Assembly: GCA_001513045.1 (NCBI GenBank)
Contig: LFSB01000024.1
Coordinates: 69,549-127,526, forward strand
Direction of reading: 5' to 3'
DNA from: Clostridiales bacterium DTU089
GTDB taxonomy: Bacteria; Bacillota; Clostridia; Oscillospirales; Acutalibacteraceae
DNA: 57,978 nt
The position numbers and the translations under genes were made by a program. This document shows positions 31,717-41,535 of the stretch, piece by piece. How positions within the stretch are numbered: position 1 is the first letter of the stretch; every line of letters starts with the position of its first letter. The notes under the pieces were generated by a model. It worked only from the letters and a program-made list of their open reading frames with translations. It was not told the origin of the DNA and did not search any database.

Positions 31717-32346
31717 TTATTCCGCCGCTTCTTCTGCGGGGGCTGCTGCTTCCTCTGCGGGAGCCGCTTCTTCTACGGGAGCCGCCGCCTCTACGGGCGC
31801 TGCTTCCTCTGCGGGAGCTGCTTCCTCGACGGGAGCTGCTGCCTCAACCGCTTCGCCGCTCTTGTCAACTATTGCCTGCACCGCACGGGCGAAGGAAGCA
31901 ATAGGAGCATTGAACACGCTGCAAACGGTAGCAAGCAAGACCTCTCTTGAGGGAAGCTTGGAAAGACTTATGACCTTCGCTGCATCAATGACAGAAGAGT
32001 CAATGAAACCGCTTTTGACCGTAAAGTCCTTATGGGTATCGGCAAACTTGCAAAGAATCTTTGCTGCTGCGACATAATCATCGTTGCTTGTGGCAACTGC
32101 GGTTGTGCCGGCGAGAGCCGATGTGAGGTCAGCGAGGGGAGAATCCTTAACAGCAAGCTCAATCATGGTGTTTTTTGTAACACTGTATTCGACGCCGGCC
32201 TTTCTCAGATCTGCACGAAGCTTGGTATCGTCCGCGACGTTGATGCCCTTATAATCAACAAGAACACCTGCGCACGCGCCCTCAAACCTTGCAACGAGAT
32301 TCGCAACCTCCTGCTTTTTTTGTTCAAGAACTTTTGCACTTGGCAA
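31717..32346 (-). CDS. rplJ: 50S ribosomal protein L10 with long Ala/Pro/Glu tail
   Basis: Residues 1-164 form a normal L10: RNA-binding N-terminal domain (VLVDYKGINVADDTKLRADLRKAGVEYSVTKNTM) and the L12-binding helix. About 45 further residues (165-209) consist almost only of Ala, Pro, Glu and Val in repeats such as EEAAPAEEAAPV. Bacterial L10 is usually 160-180 residues, so this is a lineage-specific acidic extension; similar tails occur in some clostridia. The start is TTG 32346 behind GGAGGTGA. Expression should be autogenously controlled through the L10 leader upstream. Confidence 0.95.
   Translation of the reverse strand: MPSAKVLEQKKQEVANLVARFEGACAGVLVDYKGINVADDTKLRADLRKAGVEYSVTKNTMIELAVKDSPLADLTSALAGTTAVATSNDDYVAAAKILCKFADTHKDFTVKSGFIDSSVIDAAKVISLSKLPSREVLLATVCSVFNAPIASFARAVQAIVDKSGEAVEAAAPVEEAAPAEEAAPVEAAAPVEEAAPAEEAAAPAEEAAE
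31727..31850 (-). repeat. Tandem repeat encoding the L10 tail
   Basis: Imperfect direct repeats of about 15-30 bases, built from GCTCCCGCAGAGGAAGCA-like units on the minus strand, encode the EEAAPAEEAAPV pattern inside rplJ. Such repeats are expected to vary in copy number between strains. Confidence 0.75.
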
Positions 32347-32390
32347 ATCAATTCACCTCCGTTAAATTACTTTGCCGTATAAATATCAAA

Positions 32391-32512
32391 CGCCCTTTCC
32401 GCACATACCGGAAAGGGCGCAAACACACATAAAGAGCATTTGAATCCATTCCTCGGCAGGCGGTCTTTTGACCGTTAGACACATAACATGCACCTGCTGT
32501 CTTTAGAACAGC
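32391..32512 (-). ncRNA. L10 ribosomal protein leader
   Basis: The minus-strand leader of rplJ contains the L10 leader signature: AGACAGCAGGTG near 32490-32501, then CCTGCCGAGG near 32453-32462 pairing with the GCAGG. It ends in a strong hairpin, CGCCCTTTCC (32391-32400) with GGAAAGGGCG (32410-32419), followed by TTTGATATTT. L10 or L10(L12)4 binding to such leaders reduces rplJL expression. Confidence 0.85.
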
Positions 32513-32518
32513 ATTGAT

Positions 32519-32547
32519 ATATTATCACACGGGTACTCCCGTGTCAA
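32519..32547 (-). promoter_or_regulatory. rplJ promoter with palindrome inside the spacer
   Basis: On the minus strand TTGACA (32542-32547) and TAATAT (32519-32524) are 17 bases apart. The spacer is almost filled by an inverted repeat, ACACGGG (32527-32533) and CCCGTGT (32538-32544), with a four-base centre, overlapping the end of the -35. Confidence 0.8.
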
Positions 32548-32590
32548 GCATTTTTTATTGTTTTGCTCTTATTTTTTTACTGTTAGTCTT

Positions 32591-33955
32591 TTATTGTTTA
32601 TTTTCATCCCTTTTTACCAGCAGCGCAACGTTTTCAACATGCGCCGTTCTGGGAAATAGGTCCACCGGAGTGCATTCCGTTATATCGTAGCCGAGCCGTG
32701 AAAGTATTTCGCAGTCGCGTGCAAGGGTTGCCGGGTCACAGGAAACATATATTATTTTCCCGGGATTCATTTCACAGAGAGTTTCAAGCACCTGCTCCTC
32801 GCAGCCCTTTCGGGGAGGGTCGATTATTACCACCTCCGGCTTTATGCCGCGTTGCCTGAGTTCAAGCGCGGCGCCTGAGGCATCCGCACATATAAATTCG
32901 GAATTGCTTATTCCGTTTATCCGGGCGTTTATTCTTGCATCGGCAACCGCCTCCGGAACGATTTCGGCGCCTATCACGTTTGCGGCGCGTCCGGCAAGCG
33001 AAAGACCTATCGTACCGGCTCCGCAGTACATATCAAGCACAGTCTCAGTTCCGCTCAGCGCGGCATATTCCGCCGCTTTTTCATAAAGCCTCTGCGCCTG
33101 TGCGCGGTTGACCTGATAAAACGAAAGCGGGGATATGCGGACACGGATGCCGCACAGCTCGTCCTCTATATAATCACTGCCCCACAGCGTAACGCACCTT
33201 CCGCCGAGCACCGCATTTGTGTCGCGGCGATTTATATTCAGCACTATGCTCTTTACTCCCGCCGTCTTCAAAAGCTCCGATACAAGCATATCCGCAAGCG
33301 GTACGGACTCGCCGTTGATTACCGCTGCCGCCATTATTTCGCCTGTGGCAAACGCTTTTCTTATATATATATGGCGCAGCAGTCCTTTGCCGGTAAGTTC
33401 ATTGTAAACACTTGCCCCAGAGGCTGATATCCAGCGCTCAAACGCTGCGAGTATTTCCGAAAACTCCGGCGGCTGCAGCAGACATTCACGGCAATTTATT
33501 ACCCTGTGACTCGAATGTGCATAAAAGCCTATTTTAAGTTCTCCGTTGACAAGCTGCACGGGATACTGAGCCTTGTTTCTGTAACCGTTTATCTCCTCCG
33601 CCCGGATTATCGGACGCAGTACCGGCTCAAGATGACCTATTCTTCTGAAGGTCTCCCTGACACGCTCGTATTTTACGGCAAGCTCGCTGTCATAACCGAT
33701 ATGCCGGAAGACGCAGCCGCCGCACTGCATGAACACTCCGCAATCCGATTCAACTCGCATCGGGGAAGCACAGAGGATTTCAACCGCCTTACCTATACAG
33801 TAGGTTTTTTTCGCCTTAATGATGTGGCACAGAATTTTATCGCCTATTGACGTGTTGGGCACGAAAACAGCTATACCGCCGCAGTGCCCCACTCCGAAGC
33901 CCTCGGCGGTAAATCCCGATATATCAAGTTCTATGCGCTGGTTTTTTTCAAGCAT
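32591..33955 (-). CDS. rlmD: 23S rRNA (uracil-5-)-methyltransferase, RlmD/RlmCD type
   Basis: The 454-residue protein has the TrmA/RlmD layout. A TRAM domain comes first (IELDISGFTAEGFGVGHCGGIAVFVP). A [4Fe-4S] binding set follows (CGVFMQCGGCVFRH, plus CRECLLQP later). The SAM-dependent Rossmann domain has LDMYCGAGTIGLSLA, VIIDPPRKGC and the catalytic YVSCDPATLARD, and the protein ends VDLFPRTAHVENVALL. These enzymes methylate U1939 and/or U747 of 23S rRNA; which one cannot be told from sequence alone. It starts at ATG 33955 with AAAGGATG upstream. Confidence 0.93.
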   Translation of the reverse strand: MLEKNQRIELDISGFTAEGFGVGHCGGIAVFVPNTSIGDKILCHIIKAKKTYCIGKAVEILCASPMRVESDCGVFMQCGGCVFRHIGYDSELAVKYERVRETFRRIGHLEPVLRPIIRAEEINGYRNKAQYPVQLVNGELKIGFYAHSSHRVINCRECLLQPPEFSEILAAFERWISASGASVYNELTGKGLLRHIYIRKAFATGEIMAAAVINGESVPLADMLVSELLKTAGVKSIVLNINRRDTNAVLGGRCVTLWGSDYIEDELCGIRVRISPLSFYQVNRAQAQRLYEKAAEYAALSGTETVLDMYCGAGTIGLSLAGRAANVIGAEIVPEAVADARINARINGISNSEFICADASGAALELRQRGIKPEVVIIDPPRKGCEEQVLETLCEMNPGKIIYVSCDPATLARDCEILSRLGYDITECTPVDLFPRTAHVENVALLVKRDENKQ

Positions 33956-33975
33956 CGGAACACATCCTTTGCTCT

Positions 33976-34004
33976 ACTTTAACACAAAGTCATTTACTTG
34001 TCAA
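33976..34004 (-). promoter_or_regulatory. Probable promoter of the rRNA methyltransferase gene
   Basis: On the minus strand TTGACA (33999-34004) and TAAAGT (33976-33981) are 17 bases apart. It overlaps the end of the upstream ATPase gene's intergenic gap. Confidence 0.5.
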
Positions 34005-34016
34005 AGCCATTGAGCC

Positions 34017-35096
34017 TCAGCTCATCCTGCGAAGCAACGCGCCGGTCAGCTCGTCGCACTTGAGCGATACCGAATCGAAATCCATTGCGCTTTTGTAATA
34101 TTCCTCCGCCATGTCGTGCACCGCCTTTGCCGCAGAGAGGATATTTACCGCCTCTCCCAGCAAATCCTTCTGAGCCTTCTGGTTAAACGCAAGCCTGTGA
34201 CGGTATTCACGCAAATCCGAGGTGTTGATAAATCTCGACGCGTGTATGCGCCTTTCCGGCTCATACGGCAGGGTGTGAAAGGAGTTGCTCGTTGTGAAGG
34301 CAAGAGACAGCTCCGGTATTATCAGATGCTCATCGCCGTCATACGGATGGAGAGGACAACGACACACCGTACAGTCATACCCCGCATCAAGCGCGCTTTC
34401 GGCAAGCTTGCGGATTATCAGACCCGCACATACCGAATACTCATCCTCAATGCTTATAATACGTCTGCACTGAAGGGCGATTGTATCATAATGAATTATA
34501 AGTCCGTCGGGCGTTATGCCGCTTAAAAAGCGTTCCGAAAGAACACCCTTTTTTTTGCAGGCGGCTCTGAACTCCCGCCCTGCGGTGCGTACTGCAAAAT
34601 TCAAAATTTTGCTTTCATCCGCGCAGAAGCTCGCTATACGTCTGCTGTCCTGTTCTATTCCCGCCGCGGCGGATATGAATCTCGCCGCCCGCTTGTGCAT
34701 AGCGGAATTTTCGCGGCACAGCATACGGATTTGTACGGCATCGGGAGAGATAATATCCGGATTACGGAAATCCCCCAGATTGATTATTTCCTCATCAAGT
34801 CCGGGAAGCCTCGGCTCCATGATATGCGGTGCCGTACCGTCAACCACACATGCGTGAAGCTCCGGAAATATCACCGCGTCAAGAGACGAGGGGTCGGCTG
34901 TACACACTATACGCTCAACTCCGACTCCCCTGAGCTTGAGATTTTCTGCAATTTTTTTCATCAAAGAGGATTTTCCCGTACCGGGTCCGCCTTTCAATAT
35001 GTATACAAACCTCTCACCTTCATCGGCATACAGCGTATCAAATAACGAAACAAAGCCCTCCTGTGTATTTGCCCCCATAAAATACGTGATATCCAT
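34017..35096 (-). CDS. P-loop ATPase of the PRK06851 type, function unknown
   Basis: The 359-residue protein has a Walker A motif GGPGTGKSS (residues 36-44) after FVYILK, a VVDGTAPHIMEP segment about 65 residues later, and YDCTVCRCPLHPYDGDEHLIIPE in the second half. It resembles conserved clostridial P-loop ATPases annotated only as ATP-binding proteins, apparently built of two related halves where the second has lost its P-loop. No enzyme activity is established for the family to my knowledge. It starts at ATG 35096 with GGGGAGG upstream and stands alone. Confidence 0.75.
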   Translation of the reverse strand: MDITYFMGANTQEGFVSLFDTLYADEGERFVYILKGGPGTGKSSLMKKIAENLKLRGVGVERIVCTADPSSLDAVIFPELHACVVDGTAPHIMEPRLPGLDEEIINLGDFRNPDIISPDAVQIRMLCRENSAMHKRAARFISAAAGIEQDSRRIASFCADESKILNFAVRTAGREFRAACKKKGVLSERFLSGITPDGLIIHYDTIALQCRRIISIEDEYSVCAGLIIRKLAESALDAGYDCTVCRCPLHPYDGDEHLIIPELSLAFTTSNSFHTLPYEPERRIHASRFINTSDLREYRHRLAFNQKAQKDLLGEAVNILSAAKAVHDMAEEYYKSAMDFDSVSLKCDELTGALLRRMS

Positions 35097-35564
35097 GTAA
35101 ACGCCTCCCCGAATCCTTCAGATATCCCATAATATTCCGTGCTGCACGTCTGTGTTACCGGATTCTGCCTGACTTTTACAGCTGATTTTTTCTCATTTGC
35201 GCTTATAAACCAAAGCGTAGTGTTATGTTCATAAAATGTTAACAATTATTGCATATTCACTTCAAAGTACGCTCAAAGGCTTTGACATCAATGGATGCAT
35301 GTTTTTTAACACACGCCCGGAATGGTTTTGTTCGAGAATATTAAAACATATATTTCTCCTTTTTGTATCTTTTTTCGACATAATGCTTTTTATGATGTCT
35401 TTATGACATTGACGAATCAAAAAAATAATGTTATTTTTGTTTTGCGATATTTTAATGGCGGTCTTCCTATTGTACCACGATTCATTTATTGCATCATTCG
35501 CAGGTGTACGGCATAATACGGCCACGCACCGAAATATACACGAGTAACATTAAGGAGCGTAGAT
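35097..35564. other. Long AT-rich intergenic region between divergent genes
   Basis: No gene is supported in these 468 bases. They hold a Rex-like site TTCATAA-AATG-TTAACAA at 35228-35245 (one half perfect, the other with two mismatches) and an imperfect palindrome GACATAATGC...GATGTC near 35378-35400. AAGGAG at 35552-35557 is the ribosome binding site of the next gene. Promoters for both flanking genes should lie here but none is a clear consensus match. Confidence 0.5.
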
Positions 35565-38500
35565 TTGAAAATGAAACAGCACTGTACAAGAAAATTAGTT
35601 TCGGTTTTGCTTGCAGTATGCCTCATTCTCCCGCTTGCAATATCCCCTCTCGGAGTGAGTGCATCAGCCGCTGACCTCGGCACCTTCCGCTACAACGGTC
35701 TTCAGATTACTCCCGTTGAGGGCGGAACCGCTGTGCTGAATGTGGCGGACAAAACGATATGCGGCATCAAAACCGGAATGACCGCAGCACAATTAAAAGC
35801 TATTTTCACACCCGATACCGAAAATGATGTAACCATCATACCGTCAAACGGAAATCTTTGCGGAAACGGAACGCTTGTAGAGGTCAGAAACTCTCTCGGC
35901 GCTCTCAAAGAGACCTTTAAAATCATTATTTTCGGAGACCTTAACGGTGACAGCGTTACCGACGCGCTCGACAGCGCAACGGTTGAGCTTGTCGTCTCGG
36001 GTCATGTCCCTGTAGAGGAAATCCCCATTGAAGCTGCCGATATTGACGGTGACGGAAATGTCAGCATCAACGATTTTTCCGCCTCCTCCAACGACGCTGT
36101 AGGAAATGTAGTTATAGACCAGAAGGCAGAGGAGCCTGAGGTTGCAAACACAGGAACCGCGCCCGATATATTGGCACAGCTGTTCACCGGCAACGAGGTT
36201 GCCCCCGAAATCGACCCGACCTTCAACGGTGTGCCTCTTTCAAACGATGATTTTGATATTGTATACGAAAACAATACCGAGCTCGGCACCGCCACAATTA
36301 CCATTACCGGCAAGGGTAACTTTACCGGAAGCATAACAAAAACCTTTAAAATTACCGGACCGGTTGAAAACGCCGTATGCAAAGCAAATGATATTCTTGA
36401 CAAACTCGGTATTAATGAAATTGCATACCTCAATTATACCGATGCGGGAAATGTTGAGGCAATATTTGATGCCACCGCAGCCCTTGCCGCTCAGGATATC
36501 AATATAAACAGCACAGCGCTTACCGGGCTGCTCGGAGACCTCGGAACATATTTCACATCCACCTTCGCAGATGCTGAGGAAATTCTTCTCGGCGGTGAGG
36601 CGGTGTATGTAAACGGTGAATTCCGCAACTCAGCGCTCAAGTCCGCACTTTACAATCTCTGCGGCGGAGCCTTTGAGCTTCTTGCAAACATGGGCGATGA
36701 CAATATCCTCAAAACCGTTGATGTATCCATTGTAAGAGCAAGCGGACCCGAAAACTTCACACTCAGCGCAAAGCTTGCCGGACTTGACACCGACATCGAC
36801 AAATTCCAGTCCCTTTCGGCAACTCTTGCGGCGCATCTTGCAATGTATCAGCGCGTCAACGGCACAACCTTCGACACTGTTGTTGAGCTTGAAATGCCCG
36901 ACGCACTCATGAACGCACTTATAGAGCAGTTTGAAACAGAGGCTCAGCTCAAATCATCGTTTGACAACCTTTCCGTTTCGCATTGCTTCTCACTGTTTGA
37001 AACAATGACTGCAGCCGACGTATTCGGCTCAAACGCCTCCAAGGTTGACCGCGTCCTCAAAACCCTCTGCGGTATGGAAGCGCTCATCAACAAGGTTTAT
37101 TCAAAATTCAGTGATGTAACGGTTGCTACGGTTGCCGGAGACTCTTACGATTTCTTTGCTGACGATGCTAACTTTGCACCCGAAGATACCGACAACGCGT
37201 TTGCGGATTTCGCAGCGGGCTTTGCCGGCATGATGTCCGATGATGTCAGCGCGCTTAAAACCGGAGCCTTCTATGTCGGTGACGGCTATTACGAAGTCCC
37301 CGTAACATTTTCAGTCAACCTCGGCTCGCTCGGCCTTATGCAGAGCGATGTTATAACCGAAACCGTTATAGTACGTATGCATCTGTTTGATGCGGCAAAT
37401 ATCAACGATGCTCCCTCAGTCGGAGCACAGCAGATTATCACAGCAAATACGCCCGTTACCGCCATTGGCGGTAACGGCGTTTCCTTAGGAAATTCTTTTT
37501 CTGCGTATGCCTCGGGGGGGGATCTCGCACCGGCGACATTATCTTGGGAAACAACGGCGCTTGTGTTCACCGAGGACGCTCAGCATAAAACGCCTGTAAT
37601 AGATTTTGAAAATAATATAATAACCGGCTTCCCCTCAGAGCTTACATCCCTTGAAGGTCTTGTGTCCGCGAAGGACGGCAAAAGCCTTAATATAATCAAC
37701 AAAGCATCATATCCGGGCACCGGCACACGTATTCAGGTGCTTGAAAACAGCGAAATTACAGAAGAATATACCCTTGCGATTCTCGGCGACCTTAACGGCG
37801 ACGGAACCGTAGACGGCATTGATTACGCGACTCTCGACCTTATAAGCAACAATTTTCATATTCCGAGTGTTGTGGAGTCAGCGGCAAGCGACACTAACTG
37901 CGACGGCAAGGTTGATATCAATGATATCGCTCCGGTTGAACAGGAAAGTGTTGAAATAGCCAGAATTGAGCCTCCGCGCAAAATAGTTCTCAACGGCAGA
38001 ACAACAGTTTCGCAGCCGTCCGATGTAACCTATACCGGCTCTGCATTTACTCCCGGAGTATCCGTGGATTTTTCGGGCAGTGCCCTTGACCCGGCAAATT
38101 ACACCGTCAGTTATTCCTCCAACATAAACGCCGGCACCGCGAGCGTAACAGTCAGCGGCAAGGGCGACTATGTAGGCTCGATAACAAAAACCTTTAACAT
38201 CGCCAAGGCGGACAGAGCCGCCGGAGCACTCACCTATATAAACCAGATGCTTAAAAAGACCGGCAGCGCACTCACAGCTGCCGTTTCCAAGGTTTCCAAC
38301 GATGATTTTACCTATACCGTAAAATATAACGGCTCTGAAACAAAGCCCACAGATGTCGGCGTTTATTTCATAACAGCCGATATCGCGGAAAGCGAAAATT
38401 ACAACGCTCTCAACGACATAGCTCTCGGCTCTATGATTGTTGCTCCCGCAAACGGAACAGGCTATACGGTAAATGTTGACTCCGCATCCCGCAAAATCAG

Positions 38501-39605
38501 CGTTGCCATAAGCAAGCCCAACAGCCCCAACGCCACCTTGCTTGCGGATGTTCTCAAGTATTACAACTCGGCTGCTGCCTCGCTGAAGGTCGGCACCGTG
38601 GATATTTCCTCCGGCGATGCGTTAAAATCCGCACTTGACTTCCGCGCGTTAGATATGTACACGTATTCTTCAAATACTGTCAGCATAGCTCAGAGCACGG
38701 ACAATCTCGGCTCCTTCCTTGTTGCCGACAACGCGCTTTGGAACGACAATCTTGCAGCAAATCAGAAGAATCTTTCGTTTACAAGCGCGACCACCCCGGC
38801 GCTGTCAGCCTCCTTCAAGATAGAATTCCTTCAGAATAGCGCAACAGTTGAAAGCTTAAAGGAATCTCACTTTATGACTCAGGCTCAGGCCGTCAGAGGG
38901 CAGCGCACGACCGAAGCATCTCCTTCCGTCTGGAATTATGCAAAGATAGTAAACGGAGAAAAGGTCATGCGCTGTGCGGTGAAGGATTCATCTGCAACCG
39001 TTTACAATGCATTGAGCGGCTCAGGGCTTAAAACACTCATTATCGGTAACAACAAGCTGATGTGGATAAATCCGTCCAAAACCAATAATTTTTCATCCTC
39101 AACACCCGTAAGCATGTTCGATAGTGACAATGTGCGTATAAGCAGCTACAGCGGTTTGAGTATGCTCAGCGCTCTTGATGTAATGAAATCCGTAACAAAA
39201 AGCATGGGCATAAGCCTTCCCAGTGCATTCGGCAAAATAAGCACCTGTGTAGGTCAGTCCGGCTACGGTCAGTTCCGTTCGGTTGATTACGCCTCAAGCG
39301 GCATAAGATACAGTGACGTATACAAGGTTGAATTCACCAACTACAATGCCACACAGGACGACCACCATACAGCAACAATAAACGCTGATGCCGCCAAGGG
39401 TAAGGTTACACTCAGCGGAATAACTCAGGCAGACAGATTGTCTTACGGCGAATACGTTGTCATGGCTCCCACCGCTGTAAGCGGCTACAAGCTTGACTCC
39501 ATAACCGTAACCGATGCAAGCGGAAACATTGTACCGGTCACAAACAACCGCTTCGTGATGCCGGCAAGCAACGTAACAATAAATGCAGTGTTCTCTGCAA
39601 AATAA
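35565..39605 (+). CDS. Large secreted surface protein with two internal dockerin-like modules
   Basis: The 1346-residue protein has a signal peptide (about 1-35, LVSVLLAVCLILPLAISPLG). A beta-domain plus dockerin-like module follows (about 40-175; DLNGDSVTDALDSATVELV and DIDGDGNVSINDF are the paired calcium loops). An MBG/Ig-like domain (about 204-264) ends GKGNFTGSITKTFKITG, and a long region resembles no domain I can name. A second beta-domain plus dockerin-like module lies at about 665-790 (DLNGDGTVDGIDYATLDLI, TNCDGKVDINDI). A second MBG-like domain (about 820-880), another long region, and a C-terminal InlB-type repeat (about 1263-1346) complete it. No catalytic domain or sortase motif is seen. 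TTG 35565 fits the AAGGAG spacing best; ATG 35571 is possible. Confidence 0.8.
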   Translation: MKMKQHCTRKLVSVLLAVCLILPLAISPLGVSASAADLGTFRYNGLQITPVEGGTAVLNVADKTICGIKTGMTAAQLKAIFTPDTENDVTIIPSNGNLCGNGTLVEVRNSLGALKETFKIIIFGDLNGDSVTDALDSATVELVVSGHVPVEEIPIEAADIDGDGNVSINDFSASSNDAVGNVVIDQKAEEPEVANTGTAPDILAQLFTGNEVAPEIDPTFNGVPLSNDDFDIVYENNTELGTATITITGKGNFTGSITKTFKITGPVENAVCKANDILDKLGINEIAYLNYTDAGNVEAIFDATAALAAQDININSTALTGLLGDLGTYFTSTFADAEEILLGGEAVYVNGEFRNSALKSALYNLCGGAFELLANMGDDNILKTVDVSIVRASGPENFTLSAKLAGLDTDIDKFQSLSATLAAHLAMYQRVNGTTFDTVVELEMPDALMNALIEQFETEAQLKSSFDNLSVSHCFSLFETMTAADVFGSNASKVDRVLKTLCGMEALINKVYSKFSDVTVATVAGDSYDFFADDANFAPEDTDNAFADFAAGFAGMMSDDVSALKTGAFYVGDGYYEVPVTFSVNLGSLGLMQSDVITETVIVRMHLFDAANINDAPSVGAQQIITANTPVTAIGGNGVSLGNSFSAYASGGDLAPATLSWETTALVFTEDAQHKTPVIDFENNIITGFPSELTSLEGLVSAKDGKSLNIINKASYPGTGTRIQVLENSEITEEYTLAILGDLNGDGTVDGIDYATLDLISNNFHIPSVVESAASDTNCDGKVDINDIAPVEQESVEIARIEPPRKIVLNGRTTVSQPSDVTYTGSAFTPGVSVDFSGSALDPANYTVSYSSNINAGTASVTVSGKGDYVGSITKTFNIAKADRAAGALTYINQMLKKTGSALTAAVSKVSNDDFTYTVKYNGSETKPTDVGVYFITADIAESENYNALNDIALGSMIVAPANGTGYTVNVDSASRKISVAISKPNSPNATLLADVLKYYNSAAASLKVGTVDISSGDALKSALDFRALDMYTYSSNTVSIAQSTDNLGSFLVADNALWNDNLAANQKNLSFTSATTPALSASFKIEFLQNSATVESLKESHFMTQAQAVRGQRTTEASPSVWNYAKIVNGEKVMRCAVKDSSATVYNALSGSGLKTLIIGNNKLMWINPSKTNNFSSSTPVSMFDSDNVRISSYSGLSMLSALDVMKSVTKSMGISLPSAFGKISTCVGQSGYGQFRSVDYASSGIRYSDVYKVEFTNYNATQDDHHTATINADAAKGKVTLSGITQADRLSYGEYVVMAPTAVSGYKLDSITVTDASGNIVPVTNNRFVMPASNVTINAVFSAK

Positions 39606-39641
39606 ACGCCCCGCATTGACGGGCTGTAAAACTCATAAGCC

Positions 39642-39688
39642 ATAAAAAACTCCGCCTGAAACGGATATCCGTTTCAGGCGGAGCTTTT
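39642..39688. terminator. Bidirectional terminator, perfect 34-base palindrome
   Basis: The stretch 39650-39683 is its own reverse complement (CTCCGCCTGAAACGGAT and its mirror), flanked by AAAAA and TTTTT. It ends both the surface protein gene and the convergent fucose isomerase gene. Confidence 0.93.
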
Positions 39689-39697
39689 TAATGTTGA

Positions 39698-41503
39698 TTA
39701 TTTATACAGCGGGCCGTAAGTCTCGCAGGCTCTGTAATCGGCGCTTTCAAGCTCCTTGGTGCCGAATGCAGACCATGCATGCGGACGATAAATATCGTCA
39801 TCATCGACATTGTGAAGCGATACGGGAATACGAAGCATGCTGCACATTGCGATGAGGTCCTTGCCTATGTGTCCGTATGTGAGCGAGCCGTGGTTTGCGC
39901 CCCAGTTAGCCATTACCGAATACACATCCTTGAATGCGCCCTTACCGGTAAGTCTGGGAGCGAACCATGTGGTCGGCCATGTCGGGTCGGTTCTCTGGTC
40001 GAGTACATTATGTATCTCATCGGGGAGGGTTACGGTGTAGCCCTCAGCAAGCTGAAGCACAGGGCCGAGACCGTCGATATAGTTCATTCTTATCATGGTT
40101 ACGGGCATCTCCGCACGGGTCTTGAAATGTGAGGAGAATCCGCCGCCTCTGAAATATCCCTTGTCGGCGGGGCACCAGTCGGTAGCCGAAAGCATACCCT
40201 TGATGTCCTTATCGTCAACATTCCACCACTTTTTGATAACGGCGGTTCCGTCGCTTGCCTTGCTCATTCCCGTTGCGTCAAGCGCGGCTGCACCGGAATT
40301 TATAAGATGAATAAATCCGCCGGCTGCCTTGCCCTCAGGAGCCTTGCCCGACACACGCTTTACGGCCTCGGGACTCCAATAGGTACGAACATCGGCAAAG
40401 ATGCTCGCAGTACCTGTAAGAAGCTTTCCGAACAGCATTGCAACGCCGTTAAGGCCGTCGTTTTCGGTTGCGAAGGTAAGCGGCTCTTTCTTTCCGTTCC
40501 AGTCAAATGAGGTATTCATGAGAGCCTCGGTGAAGTCGGCATTGGGCATATAGTCCGTCCACTGCCTCTGACCCTGGAAGCCGCCCATGATTGCGTTCTT
40601 GCCGAGAGCCTCCTCGTGCCAGCCTGTGTCGAGAGCGCCGTTAAGCTTCGCTTCGTCGCCGACGGGCTTTATATCGTCAAGCTTTTTGTTGCCGAGCATG
40701 ATGTCGCGGCAGATAAGATACATTTTTACCGAGAATTCCCACTCCCAGTCCTTGCGCTCACGCGAGCTTGCTTTTTCGTTCTTGTCAAAGCCCTCCGGGC
40801 AGTTTGCTCTGACCCACTTGATGGCCTTTTCAAATTCCTCATGGTCGTAGATTCCGAGCTCAACCCTGCGGCGCACCTCGGACATATCCATCCATTCGGG
40901 ACGAATTCCGAGATAGTCCTGGAAGAACGATGCCGTGCAGTATGAACCGCCGATACCCATGGCTACCGAGCCGATGCCGACATAGGATTTACCCTTCATC
41001 TGACCGACTGCAAGTGCCGCACGGGCAAATGTGAGCAGCTTTTCGGAAACATCCTCCGGAATGGTGTTGTCGGAAACGTCCTGAACATCATGACCGTAGA
41101 TTGAAAATGCCGGAAGACCTCTCTGCGCGTGAGCTGCCATAACAGCGGCAAGATAAACCGCGCCGGGACGCTCGGTTCCGTTGAAGCCCCAGACAGCCTT
41201 AATTGTGAGGGGGTCAAGATCCATAGTTTCACTGCCGTAGCACCAGCACGGTGTTACGGAAAGCGTTGCACAGACGTTCTGTGTCGAGAAGAAATCAGCA
41301 CACTTGGCAGCCTCTGCGCCTCCGCCTATTGTGCAGGGAGAGATTACCACCTGAGCCGGTGTGCCGTCGGAATAGAATACATTCGCTTCGATAAGCGCCT
41401 TTGCCGCCTTAGCCATGCCCATGGTCTTTTCCTCAAGACCCTCGCGCACTCCGCCCCAGCGGCCGTCAATGATTGGTCTTATGCCTATTTTCGGGTATGC
41501 CAT
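39698..41503 (-). CDS. fucI: L-fucose isomerase
   Basis: The 601-residue protein is a full-length FucI, which converts L-fucose to L-fuculose (also D-arabinose to D-ribulose). It opens with the family's [23 protein letters not shown] region and shows [30 protein letters not shown], the [15 protein letters not shown] stretch and [27 protein letters not shown] with metal-binding Glu/Asp. No fucK, fucA or transporter is adjacent. It follows a phosphoribosyltransferase and a GH3 gene and fits a fucose-from-mucin pathway. Confidence 0.96.
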   Translation of the reverse strand: MAYPKIGIRPIIDGRWGGVREGLEEKTMGMAKAAKALIEANVFYSDGTPAQVVISPCTIGGGAEAAKCADFFSTQNVCATLSVTPCWCYGSETMDLDPLTIKAVWGFNGTERPGAVYLAAVMAAHAQRGLPAFSIYGHDVQDVSDNTIPEDVSEKLLTFARAALAVGQMKGKSYVGIGSVAMGIGGSYCTASFFQDYLGIRPEWMDMSEVRRRVELGIYDHEEFEKAIKWVRANCPEGFDKNEKASSRERKDWEWEFSVKMYLICRDIMLGNKKLDDIKPVGDEAKLNGALDTGWHEEALGKNAIMGGFQGQRQWTDYMPNADFTEALMNTSFDWNGKKEPLTFATENDGLNGVAMLFGKLLTGTASIFADVRTYWSPEAVKRVSGKAPEGKAAGGFIHLINSGAAALDATGMSKASDGTAVIKKWWNVDDKDIKGMLSATDWCPADKGYFRGGGFSSHFKTRAEMPVTMIRMNYIDGLGPVLQLAEGYTVTLPDEIHNVLDQRTDPTWPTTWFAPRLTGKGAFKDVYSVMANWGANHGSLTYGHIGKDLIAMCSMLRIPVSLHNVDDDDIYRPHAWSAFGTKELESADYRACETYGPLYK

Positions 41504-41535
41504 AACATTATCATCCTTTCATATGTAAATATATT

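Noticed and set aside
31717-31852. CRISPR-like repeat array
   Set aside because: The repeats are in-frame codon repeats inside rplJ with no spacers.
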